Positions 17,955-27,629 are shown, counted from the stretch's first letter. The stretch: DNA of 64,000 nt from Halobacillus sp. Marseille-P3879 (GCF_900240285.1 NZ_OESS01000003.1:62001-126000), one strand, 5' to 3'. The notes: generated by a model not told the origin, from the letters alone. Translations and numbers: made by a program.

Positions 17955-17994
17955 AACACACAAACGTAAACGTTGATGTTTACGTTTGTGTGTT
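17955..17994. repeat. Perfect 17-bp inverted repeat
   Basis: AACACACAAACGTAAAC and its exact complement flank GTTGAT. The right arm abuts the stop of the kinase relic on the minus strand. There is no clear T tract, so it may be a weak terminator or a protein site. The 280 bases to its left hold no gene I can support. Confidence 0.6.
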
Positions 17995-18240
17995 AGGGGT
18001 CAATGTTAGTCATCACTATTTCCGAAATAGGTGTATAAACTAAATGATCGCTTTGATCTCTAGCACCCTCAGGGAGCTTCATTTTTAGGACTGGGTGATT
18101 GAAAGTTAATATAACTCTTGTCCCTCCCCCTTCCTCGCTTAGTACTTCTATTTTTCCATTATGAGCTTCTACTAGTTGTTTTGTGATCGCTAACCCTAAA
18201 CTGGATCCCCCTTGGTTAATTGTAGTGGAAGTACCCCTAT
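17993..18240 (-). pseudogene. Histidine kinase C-terminal relic
   Basis: The minus strand reads GTSTTINQGGSSLGLAITKQ then LVEAHNGKIEVLSEEGGGTR, the G2 box and end of an HATPase domain, followed by about 30 more residues to a stop. No dimerisation domain, N box or start lies upstream; sequence beyond 18240 is unrelated. A remnant of a sensor kinase gene. Confidence 0.75.
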
Positions 18241-18442
18241 AGTATTTAAAAAAGCACCCTTAGTGGGATGCCTTTATATTCAAATAGTAACTTACCACAT
18301 ACCCACACATAGATAAAACACTTCAACTGATTATAACAACAGTATTATTCAATACAAATCACGTTCAATAAAACTCAGGAATCATGACTGGCAGTGTAGA
18401 GGTCATATAGCTATTCTCTAAAGTTCTTAACAACCGTTTCAA

Positions 18443-18722
18443 TGACTGGATTGTGACTGGATAATACTCATAATTGTCTATGTGCTATTTATCAAAAAGT
18501 ATCTTTAATAAGTTGAAAAAGCGTTTATAGAAAGAATTTCAGTTCTTATTTCTAGCTATTTTTATCAAAAAGGGAATGGGCGGCATGATGTAAGCTGTCC
18601 TAGAAACCTTTTAATAAATAACGATTTGATACCCTGTAAATGATATTGACTGAATTTCTTTAAATTACGTCAAAATCTAAGAAGCCTCTCAAAAGTTCCT
18701 TGAACTTTTGAGAGGCTTTTTC
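18443..18722 (+). repeat. Dispersed element, copy B (complete)
   Basis: TGACTGGAT repeats with an 11-base period (18443-18451, 18454-18462), the ATGGGCGGCATGATG box lies at 18576-18590 followed by TAA, TTGACTGAATTT at 18646, and a terminator hairpin at 18682-18718. The repeat-to-box distance is 133 bases. Confidence 0.75.
18682..18722 (+). terminator. Terminator closing element copy B
   Basis: A perfect 17-bp stem beginning AAGCCTCTCAAAAGTTC with a 3-base loop and T-rich tail. Confidence 0.85.
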
Positions 18723-18814
18723 ATGAAAAGATATGAAAGTATAAAAATATCTAGAGAATCATTTTTATAGTGATTCGTTCTTTGTTAGTTTTTGCAAAAA
18801 TGAATTATTTTATT

Positions 18815-18861
18815 CCCTTTTATTAAAAAGGGTTTACATCAATTCATTAATCTGATACATT
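18815..18861 (+). promoter_or_regulatory. Promoter and palindromic operator of the aldehyde dehydrogenase operon
   Basis: TTTACA (18833-18838), a 17-base spacer and TACATT (18856-18861) form a sigma-A-type promoter. Overlapping its -35 is CCCTTTTATTAAAAAGGG (18815-18832), a palindrome. The 17 bases TTTTATTAAAAAGGGTT (18818-18834) recur exactly at 30588-30604 before putB. Confidence 0.65.
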
Positions 18862-18925
18862 ATTTTCAAACAAGTTAAAAAATTCTGTTTCCCAAATTAA
18901 AGGGCGAACATGGGAGGTTAAACTA

Positions 18926-20416
18926 ATGAAAGTAATAGGTTACAATTTAAAACCCAAGGTAAAAGAGTTCTTGGAAGGGACTATAGGTCTCTACATTAAT
19001 GGAGAATACGTTCAAGCGGTCAATGGGAAAACTTTTGAGGTTATTGACCCTGCTACTGAAGAATCAATTGCCCAAGTTAGTGAAGCACAAACGGGGGATG
19101 TTGATAATGGTGTGAAAGCTGCAAGAAGAGCTTTTGACGATGGTGAATGGTCAAAAATGAAAGCGTTTCAAAGGTCGCGTCTCATTTACAAATTCGCAGA
19201 TCTTCTGGAAGAAAACCGTGAAGAGCTTGCTCAACTAGAGGCTCTTGATAACGGAAAACCATATAAAGTCGCATTAACAGATGATGTTGATGGCTCAATT
19301 GAACACTTCAGATACTATTCGGGTTTCGCAACAAAAATACAAGGAAAAACAACGCAAGTCTCACCAGAATATTTAAATTACACTGAACATGAACCTGTAG
19401 GGGTTGTAGGACAGATTATTCCATGGAACTTTCCTCTATTAATGGCTGCCTGGAAGCTTGGATCAGCTCTAGCTGTAGGATGTACAGTAGTGATTAAACC
19501 TGCAAGTGAAACACCGCTTTCCCTACTTTATGTAGCGAAACTTTTCCAAGAAGCTGGTTTTCCTGACGGTGTGGTCAATATCATTCCAGGATCGGGTCGA
19601 GAAGCGGGTGAAGCTATTGTTACTCATGATTTAGTGGACAAAGTGTCTTTCACAGGATCCACTGCTGTAGGTAAAGAAGTGATGAAAAAGTCTGCAGATC
19701 AAATTAAAAACGTCACTCTCGAATTAGGTGGTAAGTCACCAACTATTATTTTAGATGATGCAAATCTAACAGAAGCTATAGAAGGGGCTTTTAATGGAAC
19801 GATGTATAACCATGGACAGAATTGTAGTGCCTGTACACGAGTTTATGTACACCGTAGCCATTACAATCAAGTAATTGAAGCATTAGCACAAAAGGTAAAC
19901 ATGGTGAAATTAGGTGCAGGAATGGATTCCGAAACAGAGATGGGTCCACTTGTTTCAGAAAAACAAAAACAATCTGTTCTTGGCTATATCGAGCAAGGAA
20001 AAAATGAAGGTGCACGTCTTGTAGCGGGAGGCGAACAAGCATTTGATAAAGGGTATTTTGTTAAACCAACAATTTTTGCGGATGTAGAAGATGATATGAC
20101 TATTTCAAGAGAAGAGATCTTTGGTCCGGTAATGTCGGTTTTTGTTTTTGATAACGTAGAAGAAGTTATTAAAAGAGCAAATGATAGCAATTATGGCTTA
20201 GCGGCTAGTATTTGGACAGAAAATATAAAAACTGGCCACTATATTGCCCGTAAACTACAGGCGGGGACAGTTTGGATTAATGATGTTGGACTTGAATGGG
20301 AGACAATGCCATTCGGCGGATACAAACAATCTGGCATTGGACGTGAAATGGGTGGAGAGTATGGCTTGGAGAATTACACAGAAGTGAAAAGTGTATATGT
20401 GAATATTGAACAATAA
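18926..20416 (+). CDS. Aldehyde dehydrogenase, probable 2-oxoglutarate semialdehyde dehydrogenase
   Basis: NAD(P)-dependent aldehyde dehydrogenase of 496 residues with PWNFP (166-170), the SFTGSTAVGK nucleotide site, catalytic Glu266 in LELGGK and Cys300 in GQNCSAC. Sequence alone gives only the superfamily. The DapA-family gene 65 bases downstream and the hydroxyproline genes in the block suggest that it oxidises 2-oxoglutarate semialdehyde, the last step of hydroxyproline breakdown (inference). GGGAGG lies before the ATG. The promoter shares a 17-bp block with that of putB. Confidence 0.9.
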   Translation: MKVIGYNLKPKVKEFLEGTIGLYINGEYVQAVNGKTFEVIDPATEESIAQVSEAQTGDVDNGVKAARRAFDDGEWSKMKAFQRSRLIYKFADLLEENREELAQLEALDNGKPYKVALTDDVDGSIEHFRYYSGFATKIQGKTTQVSPEYLNYTEHEPVGVVGQIIPWNFPLLMAAWKLGSALAVGCTVVIKPASETPLSLLYVAKLFQEAGFPDGVVNIIPGSGREAGEAIVTHDLVDKVSFTGSTAVGKEVMKKSADQIKNVTLELGGKSPTIILDDANLTEAIEGAFNGTMYNHGQNCSACTRVYVHRSHYNQVIEALAQKVNMVKLGAGMDSETEMGPLVSEKQKQSVLGYIEQGKNEGARLVAGGEQAFDKGYFVKPTIFADVEDDMTISREEIFGPVMSVFVFDNVEEVIKRANDSNYGLAASIWTENIKTGHYIARKLQAGTVWINDVGLEWETMPFGGYKQSGIGREMGGEYGLENYTEVKSVYVNIEQ

Positions 20417-20481
20417 CAGGCCGGAAATATTACGCGAAACCGTAAGAAATTCTAATTAATTTATTTTTGAGGAGGATATTT

Positions 20482-21384
20482 ATGTATAAACCATTCGGAA
20501 TAATCCCAGCTTTACCTACACCTATGAAAGAAGATCATAGTATTGACTATAAGGGCCTTGAACAACTTATACAACATTTAATAGATAGCGGAGTGAACTG
20601 TCTTTTAGTAGGGGGAAGTACTGGAGAATACTCACTAATGAGCATAGAAGAGCGAAAAGAAGTAATTAAATTTGTGTGTGAGACTTCAAAAGGTCGACTA
20701 CCTGTTATGGCAGGGACAGGATGTCACCGAACAAAAGATACAATTGAACTTACTAAGTACGCAGCTGAAGTTGGGGCAGACTGTGCCCTGGTAATTAATC
20801 CATATTATATGCCGACTAGCAGACAAGGAATTATTGATCATTACAAGGCAGTAGCAGAAAACTCCAGCATTGGGATCGTAATCTATCATTATCCAGATGC
20901 TACAGGTGTGGAGCTTGATCCAGAACTAATAAATGAAATAAGCCAAATAGATGGAATTGTAGGTATTAAAAATACTGCCGATGGCGAGCATACCTCTAAA
21001 CTTATTGCATTGACAAAGAACAATCCAGACTTCGCGGTACTTACTGGTTTTGAGCATTTAATTTTGCCTACCTTAGCAATAGGGGGACATGGTGCTGTGG
21101 GAGTAGCACACAACCTGGCTCCTAGAAAAATAGCAAAACTATATGATTTAGTCGTAAACGAAAACAACTTAAAAGAAGCCACTAAATTAAATCAGGATCT
21201 GTTGGATCTATATAATGCTATAGAAGAAGAGACTATTCCAGGTACAGTAAAGGCAGGCTTGGAAGCATTGGGGTTATCGGGGGGATCAAGTAGAATGCCA
21301 CTGGTGTCCGCTTCTGAAAACTTCAAGTCAAAGATTGAAAACATATTAATTGAATTAGGGGAAGGAAAGGTACAACAACATTAA
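20482..21384 (+). CDS. DapA-family lyase, probable pyrroline-4-hydroxy-2-carboxylate deaminase
   Basis: TIM-barrel class I aldolase-family protein. Visible: VGGSTGEY phosphate/substrate loop (43-50), Tyr135 in IVIYHYP and Schiff-base Lys163 in VGIKNT. Members act as dihydrodipicolinate synthase, sialate lyase, keto-acid aldolase or hydroxyproline-pathway deaminase. Context (aldehyde dehydrogenase before it, racemase-family epimerase and D-amino-acid dehydrogenase in the block) favours the deaminase that yields 2-oxoglutarate semialdehyde. ATG 20482 has GAGGAGG seven bases upstream; a TTG five codons earlier is the open-frame start but lacks a site. Confidence 0.85.
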   Translation: MYKPFGIIPALPTPMKEDHSIDYKGLEQLIQHLIDSGVNCLLVGGSTGEYSLMSIEERKEVIKFVCETSKGRLPVMAGTGCHRTKDTIELTKYAAEVGADCALVINPYYMPTSRQGIIDHYKAVAENSSIGIVIYHYPDATGVELDPELINEISQIDGIVGIKNTADGEHTSKLIALTKNNPDFAVLTGFEHLILPTLAIGGHGAVGVAHNLAPRKIAKLYDLVVNENNLKEATKLNQDLLDLYNAIEEETIPGTVKAGLEALGLSGGSSRMPLVSASENFKSKIENILIELGEGKVQQH

Positions 21385-21424
21385 TTGAATTAGACAGATT
21401 ATAGTAGGGATGGGAGGAAGACCA

Positions 21425-22816
21425 ATGAAAGATGTAATTATCATAGGTGGCGGGCTTGCTGGTTTGTCTGCTGCCTGGCGCCTTAAACAACACGATATTT
21501 TATTGCTGGAATCCGATGACCGTGTTGGTGGGCGTGTACGTTCTGAACGGCGGGGAGATTATTGGTTAAATTGGGGGGGGCATGTATATGCTGGTGCTGG
21601 TTCAGCTACAGATGAATTATTTAAATCTGTAGAAGTAACTGCATTACCTGTACCGGGTATTTTATCTGCAATGTCTTTGAATGGAAAATTGCTTTTAGGT
21701 GGTCGGGTTGAACTGTATCCATTCAGGGTTCCAATGTCATGGAAATCCAGGTTTGCCCTCCTGCGTGCAGGTGCTAAAGTGCGTGCGGCTGTTATGAAAT
21801 ATGGCAGAGTAGCAAAAAGACGTCCGACAGAGGACTATAAAGCTTACCAACAACGAGTTCTAGATTTCATGAATGATCGAACTTTTACTGACTTTTCAGG
21901 ATCATTACCGGAAGATGCTGATGCGATTTTTAGACCTACAGTTAGCCGCTCTACTGGTGATCCTGAGCAAATATCTGCAGGGGCAGGTGTAGGATATTTC
22001 CACATGATATGGAACAAAAGTGAAGGGCTGACGAGAAATATTGTTGGGGGCCCATCAACGCTTACGAACACGATTGCAACAACGTTAGGAGAACGAGTTC
22101 AACTTAATGCCAAAGTTATAGAAGTAATTCAGAAAGAAGATTCGGTGGTTGTCCATTATGTTCAAGATGGCGTAGAGCTTGTGGAGGAAGCACGTTATGC
22201 AGTTCTAGCTACTCCTGCACCAATTACGAAAAAAATTGCAGTAAACATTGATTCGGAAATCGCCGATGCTCTTGATCAGGTGACTTATGGTCCACATGTT
22301 AGTGCAGCATTTTTAACAAATGAAACGGGATCTCAAGTTTGGGATGATGTATATGCTTTTGCGACTCCTAAACGGTCATTCGATGTTCTTATCCATAGTT
22401 CTAACCTTGTTCATTCGTACTCGAAAGAACGAAAGCCAGGAAGTAGTTTTATGACTTTTTCCCCAGCTGAACGTGGTCGACAGCTTCTAGACAAATCTGA
22501 TGAGGAGATTATTCAAATATATTTGAATGATTTGAATGAAATATTTCCAGGTTTTAGTGAAAAGGTGGTTGAGGCTCATGTGAATAAATTTCCATTGGGG
22601 TCAGCTTATGTGTTCCCGGGCCGTGCAAAGATACAGCCAATTTTAACAAAATCTGCTGGTCGAATGTTCTTAGCAGGTGACTATTTAGGTACCCTATACA
22701 CTGAAACAGCTATTCAAACGGGGTTTGATGCAGCACAAAATATTAACAGCTTACTGGAATTCGGGATTCTTGAATCTCAAAATGAACAGAAAGTCAAGAC
22801 TGTAGCTTCTAATTAG
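21425..22816 (+). CDS. FAD-dependent amine-oxidase-like oxidoreductase
   Basis: Flavoprotein of the amine oxidase/protoporphyrinogen oxidase fold. The dinucleotide-binding motif IIIGGGLAGLSAAW is at the N-terminus, followed by LLESDDRVGGRVRSE (the GG doublet typical of the family) and LNWGGHVY. The C-terminal FAD contact is GRMFLAGDYLGTLYTETAIQ. About 463 residues. The substrate is not evident; being third in the aldehyde dehydrogenase operon it may oxidise an amine or imino acid in the pathway. ATG 21425 has GGGAGG at good spacing, so the ATG five codons earlier is less likely. Confidence 0.85.
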   Translation: MKDVIIIGGGLAGLSAAWRLKQHDILLLESDDRVGGRVRSERRGDYWLNWGGHVYAGAGSATDELFKSVEVTALPVPGILSAMSLNGKLLLGGRVELYPFRVPMSWKSRFALLRAGAKVRAAVMKYGRVAKRRPTEDYKAYQQRVLDFMNDRTFTDFSGSLPEDADAIFRPTVSRSTGDPEQISAGAGVGYFHMIWNKSEGLTRNIVGGPSTLTNTIATTLGERVQLNAKVIEVIQKEDSVVVHYVQDGVELVEEARYAVLATPAPITKKIAVNIDSEIADALDQVTYGPHVSAAFLTNETGSQVWDDVYAFATPKRSFDVLIHSSNLVHSYSKERKPGSSFMTFSPAERGRQLLDKSDEEIIQIYLNDLNEIFPGFSEKVVEAHVNKFPLGSAYVFPGRAKIQPILTKSAGRMFLAGDYLGTLYTETAIQTGFDAAQNINSLLEFGILESQNEQKVKTVASN

Positions 22817-22924
22817 TTCTCTGGATTTATAAGAAAATCAGTGAAGGATTTACACTTCTTACTCTATTATTCTTTTAGAAAAAGCATTAAGGTCCATGCG
22901 AAATAAAAACTATAGCCTCCCTGG

Positions 22925-22950
22925 TATAATTATGTTGTAAGCGCTTACCA
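22925..22950 (+). promoter_or_regulatory. -10 box and CcpA cre-like site before the BCCT gene
   Basis: TATAAT (22925-22930) is followed at once by TTGTAAGCGCTTACCA (22935-22950), which fits the cre consensus WTGNAANCGNWNNCW except at the last position. Position across the transcription start predicts repression by CcpA. Confidence 0.65.
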
Positions 22951-23146
22951 ACACAGGTTGGCAAAATGCGAAAATTGAATACGGATATTCAACTTTCCGC
23001 GATTAAAGTTGTAGATAAAATCATTAATTAAATAGTGTAAAAATGAATGTTAAATAGACTGTTTTCGTACTCTATCACCTAAGGTTCTAGGAATCCCCTT
23101 ATATAATCTCAGCATTGAATATAAATGGCAGGGTTAAAGGGGTCTT

Positions 23147-23192
23147 CAATCTAATAACGAAGCAACTAGAATATAAATTCGTTATTAGATTG
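23147..23192 (+). promoter_or_regulatory. 15-bp perfect inverted repeat in the BCCT leader
   Basis: CAATCTAATAACGAA (23147-23161) and its exact complement (23178-23192) flank 16 bases. The right arm ends 13 bases before the GGGAGG ribosome site. It could be an operator or an RNA hairpin controlling translation. Confidence 0.6.
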
Positions 23193-23221
23193 ATAGTATA
23201 TAGGGAGGGAGAAGAAAATTT

Positions 23222-24808
23222 ATGAGAAAAAAAGAAAAAACATATAGACTTTATAAGGCAGTATTTATCCCAGCTATAATTATTCTTACGATAGAAATTA
23301 TTTTCGGTGTTTTTTTTACAGAAAATTTTGGTGCAGTCCTTAATAATACTATTTATTGGGTAGGAGATAACTTTGGTTGGTGGATTAATATATTATCAGT
23401 ATTGTCCATTATTTTTGCGGTTTGTTTCGTAATTTTCAAGTATGGGGACGTTCGTATCGGAGGGGAGGATGCAGAGCCGGAGTATACTATCTGGCAATGG
23501 GTATCCATCACCACCTGTGGAGGCATTGGCGTTGGCTTGTTGTTTTGGGCCATGGGAGAACCCATTTACCACTTTATGACACCGCCTGTATCTGCCGGGG
23601 TAGAGTCCGAATCCCGGGGTGCTGCAATCTTCGCAGTTAGTCAAACCATGTTTAACTGGTCCTTTGTTCAGTACTCCATGTATTCCTTTTGCGGTCTCGC
23701 ATTCGCTCTGCTGACGTATAATTCCAATAAAAGTCTTTCCTTTGGTTCACTTGTAGAGCATAGTTTTAATCGTAAGATTCCCAAGCTGACCACTGTGGTT
23801 CAAATATTCGCTGTTTTTGCTCTTGCCAGTGGAGTTTCCAACTCCATGGGAGCTGGTCTCCTACAGATAGGTGCTGGTGTTGAAAGTATTTTTCATATAG
23901 GACAAGGAAATATGGTCTGGCTGCTCATTGCGGTTTTCGTTGGAGCCTTTTTTATTATTTCCTCTGTTACGGGTATCTCTAAGGGACTAACGAAAATTTC
24001 ATCCATCACTATGATACTATTATTTTTCTTGTTAGGATATGTACTGTTTTTCGGAGATGCTCGGTTTATCAGCAAAATCAGTACTGAAGCTCTTGGCAAC
24101 CTCATGGATAATTTCTGGAGCAAGATCACTTATAATAATACGATGGTGCCCCAGGATCAGTGGCCGAATGAGTGGACCATTACTTACTGGAACGCCTTTA
24201 TAATCTTTGCTCCTGTTATAGGGATGTTTTTGGCTCGGCTGGGAAAAGGGCGAACTGTACGACAATTTTTGTTGTTTAACATACTTGTACCATCGATCTT
24301 TTGCCTCATCTGGATTGGGGTTTTTGCCGGTATGATTATGAAAGTACAATCTGCTGGCATGGTAGATGTCTGGGCTGCTGTACAGGAGTTAGGAATGCAG
24401 ACTACAATTTATCAAGTTCTTGGTAATATGCCCGGCGGTACTTTCATTCAAATCGTTTTCCTTTTAACCGTCATCTTTTCATTTGTAACTTTGGCCGATC
24501 CTATGAGCTCTGTACTCGCTACTCTTTGTGTTCATGACCAGCAAATTGATGATGAGCCACCTACCAGGATAAAAATATTAATGGGAACTATTGTAACCAC
24601 AGTCTCTTACCTTCTAGTCGCTTCTGGAGGTACTGATTCTGTTAAGGGATTGTTGAATCTGGGAGGGTTGCTGATGACGATCCCAATGCTGTGGTTGTTC
24701 CTTGAAAACTTCCGCATTGGCGGCAATCTGCTAAAGAAAAAGAATTACCTTAATAGTCTTCCGAAGGATAACTCTACACTAAGCCAAAAGGTTAAAAAGA
24801 TTAAATAA
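23222..24808 (+). CDS. BCCT-family transporter
   Basis: Betaine/choline/carnitine-type secondary transporter with about twelve membrane helices and 528 residues. The signature GGIGVGLLFWAMGEPIYH lies near residue 100, and SNSMGAGLLQIGAGVE matches the unwound substrate-site helix region. BCCT members carry quaternary amines; given the neighbours, the substrate may be a betaine of proline or hydroxyproline, or the amino acid itself (inference). The leader is long, with a cre site and a 15-bp inverted repeat. GGGAGG precedes the ATG. Confidence 0.92.
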   Translation: MRKKEKTYRLYKAVFIPAIIILTIEIIFGVFFTENFGAVLNNTIYWVGDNFGWWINILSVLSIIFAVCFVIFKYGDVRIGGEDAEPEYTIWQWVSITTCGGIGVGLLFWAMGEPIYHFMTPPVSAGVESESRGAAIFAVSQTMFNWSFVQYSMYSFCGLAFALLTYNSNKSLSFGSLVEHSFNRKIPKLTTVVQIFAVFALASGVSNSMGAGLLQIGAGVESIFHIGQGNMVWLLIAVFVGAFFIISSVTGISKGLTKISSITMILLFFLLGYVLFFGDARFISKISTEALGNLMDNFWSKITYNNTMVPQDQWPNEWTITYWNAFIIFAPVIGMFLARLGKGRTVRQFLLFNILVPSIFCLIWIGVFAGMIMKVQSAGMVDVWAAVQELGMQTTIYQVLGNMPGGTFIQIVFLLTVIFSFVTLADPMSSVLATLCVHDQQIDDEPPTRIKILMGTIVTTVSYLLVASGGTDSVKGLLNLGGLLMTIPMLWLFLENFRIGGNLLKKKNYLNSLPKDNSTLSQKVKKIK

Positions 24809-24876
24809 AAAAACTATATGTTCTAAGTACTGATGGGAATACTCAGGTGACTTAAATTAGCGCTGGAGTGGATGCT

Positions 24877-25806
24877 ATGAAAAAAAGAATGTTAAATCTT
24901 AGAGTTTACCTTATCACGATTGCTGGCGCGGCATGTTGGGGGCTAATTGGTTTATTTATTGCTCCCTTGTATGCACATGGTTTTACACCATGGGATGTAG
25001 TTGCCATTCGAGGAATTTTTTCTTTTGTGATTCTCATCCTAATTATGGCTGTATTTTATCGTGATCAGTTACGTACCAGAGTCATAGATCACTTTTATTT
25101 CTGTGGTGCAGGAATTCTTAGTATTGCGTTTTTTAATTATTTTTACTTTGAAGTTTTTTCTCAATCAAGTTTATCCCTTGCTGTAACCCTATTATATACC
25201 GGACCCCTGTTTGTAACTGTCCTTTCACGACTTTTCTTTAAGGAATCTTTGACTGTTCGTAAGAGTTTAGCCCTTGCTCTTGCTGTTATAGGTTGTGCGT
25301 TTGTTGTGGGATTGTTACCTTTTGGCCAACAAGGTATACCTATGAATATCATGGTAATGGGAGTTCTTTCAGGGTTCTGTTATGCATTGTATAGTATTTT
25401 TAGTAAGCCTATAACAAAACGATATTCTGCGTTAACTATTACTATGTATACGTTTTTTTATACAAGTATTTTTATGGTATTGACAAGTGATATCGTTAAG
25501 AAAACTGGTCAATTTCAACAATTAGATGTTTTGGTATATGCCGTTTTGTTGGCTTTAGTGACAACAGTAGCAGCTTATCTTTTGTATTCTTCCGGTTTGA
25601 AATATCTTGAAGCTAGCAAGGCTTCGATTTTAGCGACAATAGAGCCTATTGTTGCAGTATTAACTGGAGTCCTTTTTCTTGGGGAAAATCTTCAACCTTG
25701 GCAGGTGTTAGGAATTGCATTGGTTTTGTATTCAGCAATTCTGGTTGCCGAAAAACGAAGTAGGGTGAAGAAAACAGTTGAGTTGAAACAGTATAAAATT
25801 CACTGA
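24877..25806 (+). CDS. DMT-superfamily (EamA) transporter
   Basis: Ten-helix drug/metabolite transporter with two EamA repeats: AGAACWGLIGLFIAPLY starting repeat one and GVLSGFCYALYSIFSK starting repeat two, with the conserved end of repeat two ASKASILATIEPIVAVLTGV. EamA proteins mostly export amino acids or metabolites. ATG 24877 follows CTGGAGTGGATGCT; the open frame's GTG at 24868 overlaps that site. Probably co-transcribed with the BCCT gene 60 bases upstream. Confidence 0.9.
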   Translation: MKKRMLNLRVYLITIAGAACWGLIGLFIAPLYAHGFTPWDVVAIRGIFSFVILILIMAVFYRDQLRTRVIDHFYFCGAGILSIAFFNYFYFEVFSQSSLSLAVTLLYTGPLFVTVLSRLFFKESLTVRKSLALALAVIGCAFVVGLLPFGQQGIPMNIMVMGVLSGFCYALYSIFSKPITKRYSALTITMYTFFYTSIFMVLTSDIVKKTGQFQQLDVLVYAVLLALVTTVAAYLLYSSGLKYLEASKASILATIEPIVAVLTGVLFLGENLQPWQVLGIALVLYSAILVAEKRSRVKKTVELKQYKIH

Positions 25807-25937
25807 TTGTCTTAACAATCAAAGTAAACTGAACAGGACGTAATTTTTTGATTTGTTCATCTCCTATAATAAGATATAATATTAATGATGGTGATACTTA
25901 TGAGATTACCTGTCGCCAGTGGTGAAAGGAGATTCAA

Positions 25938-26804
25938 ATGAGCTCACACAACCAATCATTAATTACTGAAATAATTAATATTAAAGATTCTCTACCAAAA
26001 AAACAAAGACAATTATGCGATTATATCTTAAAGAGTTATCAATCAATAGGGTTGACAACTGTTAAAGAGCTTGCAGATAATGCTAAAGTTGGAGTTTCAA
26101 CGGTTATGCGCACGATAAATGCATTAGGGTATGGCAACTTTAATGATTTTCGAAAAGATATCTTTAATGAATCATTGCCTGCTGAATCAAAATGGACGTT
26201 AAAGAAGTCTTTTTCCGAAATCCCTAATAAAGAAGAGAGTGCCCCAACTATATTGCAAGTTTGGAACGAATCTATGAATATTCTGGATAAATCATTAGAC
26301 TCAGAATTGATAGAAAATTTCGAAAGTGTAATTGACGTTATTAGTCATTCAAGTCAGCTTAGTATTTTAGGTAGTAGACCATATAAGGCCATGGCTTTAT
26401 ATCTTGAACAGTTGCTTGGAGAATTTTATTCTAAGATTAGACAATTAAGCCATGATACCGAAGTGCTCTTTGATAAAATATTACAACTAGAAAAGGATGA
26501 AGTTTTACTGGTCTTTGCTTTTGAACCATACACTAATCGAATTATACAAGCAGCTATGCTGGCCCATCAAATGGGGATCAAAATTATATTGATAACGGAC
26601 CATATTTCTTGTCCTATTTTTCGATACTCTTCTGTAACATTAAAAGTAGAAGTAAGTGAAAAACAATTTTCTGTGGTACCCATTATTACCTTGATAGAGT
26701 CATTAGTTATTGAACTTGGTAAACGTTCCTCTGAAGAATCAATAAAAAAGTTGAAAAAACTAGAGAGAACACTCCTTGAAAATAATGTAACTTATTCATA
26801 TTAA
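25938..26804 (+). CDS. RpiR-family transcriptional regulator, paralogue 1
   Basis: DNA-binding regulator with N-terminal HTH_6 (VKELADNAKVGVSTVMRTINA, about 42-62, within LPKKQRQLCDYIL...GYGNFNDF) and a C-terminal SIS domain (ILGSRPYKAMALYLEQLL and ILITDHISCPIF). SIS domains bind phosphosugars or related ligands; here the ligand may be a pathway intermediate. Closely similar in layout to the regulator at 29653, including SRPYKA and LITD-SCPI. GAAAGGAG precedes the ATG. Likely controls the surrounding transport and catabolic genes. Confidence 0.9.
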   Translation: MSSHNQSLITEIINIKDSLPKKQRQLCDYILKSYQSIGLTTVKELADNAKVGVSTVMRTINALGYGNFNDFRKDIFNESLPAESKWTLKKSFSEIPNKEESAPTILQVWNESMNILDKSLDSELIENFESVIDVISHSSQLSILGSRPYKAMALYLEQLLGEFYSKIRQLSHDTEVLFDKILQLEKDEVLLVFAFEPYTNRIIQAAMLAHQMGIKIILITDHISCPIFRYSSVTLKVEVSEKQFSVVPIITLIESLVIELGKRSSEESIKKLKKLERTLLENNVTYSY

Positions 26805-26918
26805 AAGACTTTGTATTACGTTAAGTCAGGACTAAACCCTATTGGTGTTGATTTAGGTATTGATGTAAATAAACTTAAAAATTATTTACTATCGTGAAAT
26901 GATTAATATCCTGCCTAA

Positions 26919-26953
26919 AAACGCTTGAACCTGATTAGGTTCAAGCGTTTTTT
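26919..26953 (+). terminator. Terminator after the first RpiR gene
   Basis: AAACGCTTGAACCT pairs perfectly with its complement around GATT, followed by T6. It lies directly before the SDR fragment. Confidence 0.85.
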
Positions 26954-26969
26954 ATAGGATTATCAACAG

Positions 26970-27397
26970 ATGATTAATGTGAATCAGCTTGGAGTGTTTA
27001 GAGGACTGAGAGCTGTTATTCCGCATATGGAAAAACAGCAAAAAGGTTCTATAATAAACAATTTATCAATTTCTTCGTTCGCTCTAATCAGTAAATCTTC
27101 TGCCTATGCTGCGACAAAAGCATCTGTAGTTGCGATGTCTAAAGCAGCAGCAATTGAATTAGGAAAAAAGGAATCCGCGTAAACATGGTACATCCAGGTG
27201 GAATTGAAACGGAAATGGCCACGAAAGGGCAGAATGTTCCGGACTATTATAGTTCTGTTCCTTTAGGGCGTATCGGACAACCTGTTGAAATTGCTCGAAC
27301 TGTAGCGTTTCTTGCTTCTGATGAGAGTTCATATTGCACAGGAACAGAAATTGTCGTTGATGGTGGAATGACTTTGGGGGCTGAGGAAGATCAATAA
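26970..27397 (+). pseudogene. Short-chain dehydrogenase, truncated and frameshifted
   Basis: The C-terminal part of an SDR oxidoreductase: INVNQLGVFRGL, the catalytic Tyr-x3-Lys in SAYAATKASVVAMSKAAA, then [10 protein letters not shown] and the end [11 protein letters not shown]. The first roughly 100 residues, with the cofactor-binding glycines, are missing. A frameshift lies in an A6 run near 27172: one extra A would restore [14 protein letters not shown]. The 5' truncation is certain; the frameshift could be a homopolymer sequencing error. Confidence 0.85.
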
Positions 27398-27629
27398 AAA
27401 AGTAGGGTAGACCATTCAAAAAAAGGCTTTTTAATTAGAAGAAACTTGTTGTGGATATAGTGCTATGTGAGACATTTTAGCTAAAGTATTATACAAAAGG
27501 GATTAATTACCCAACAGCTTAGGGTTTACCACTTAGATGCATTAATTGATTGTGATTACGCTTCATATTTCTTCAGTCAGATGAACGTAGGAGAATTGGA
27601 TTTGAGGCAAAGGCATTGGAGGGAATAAC

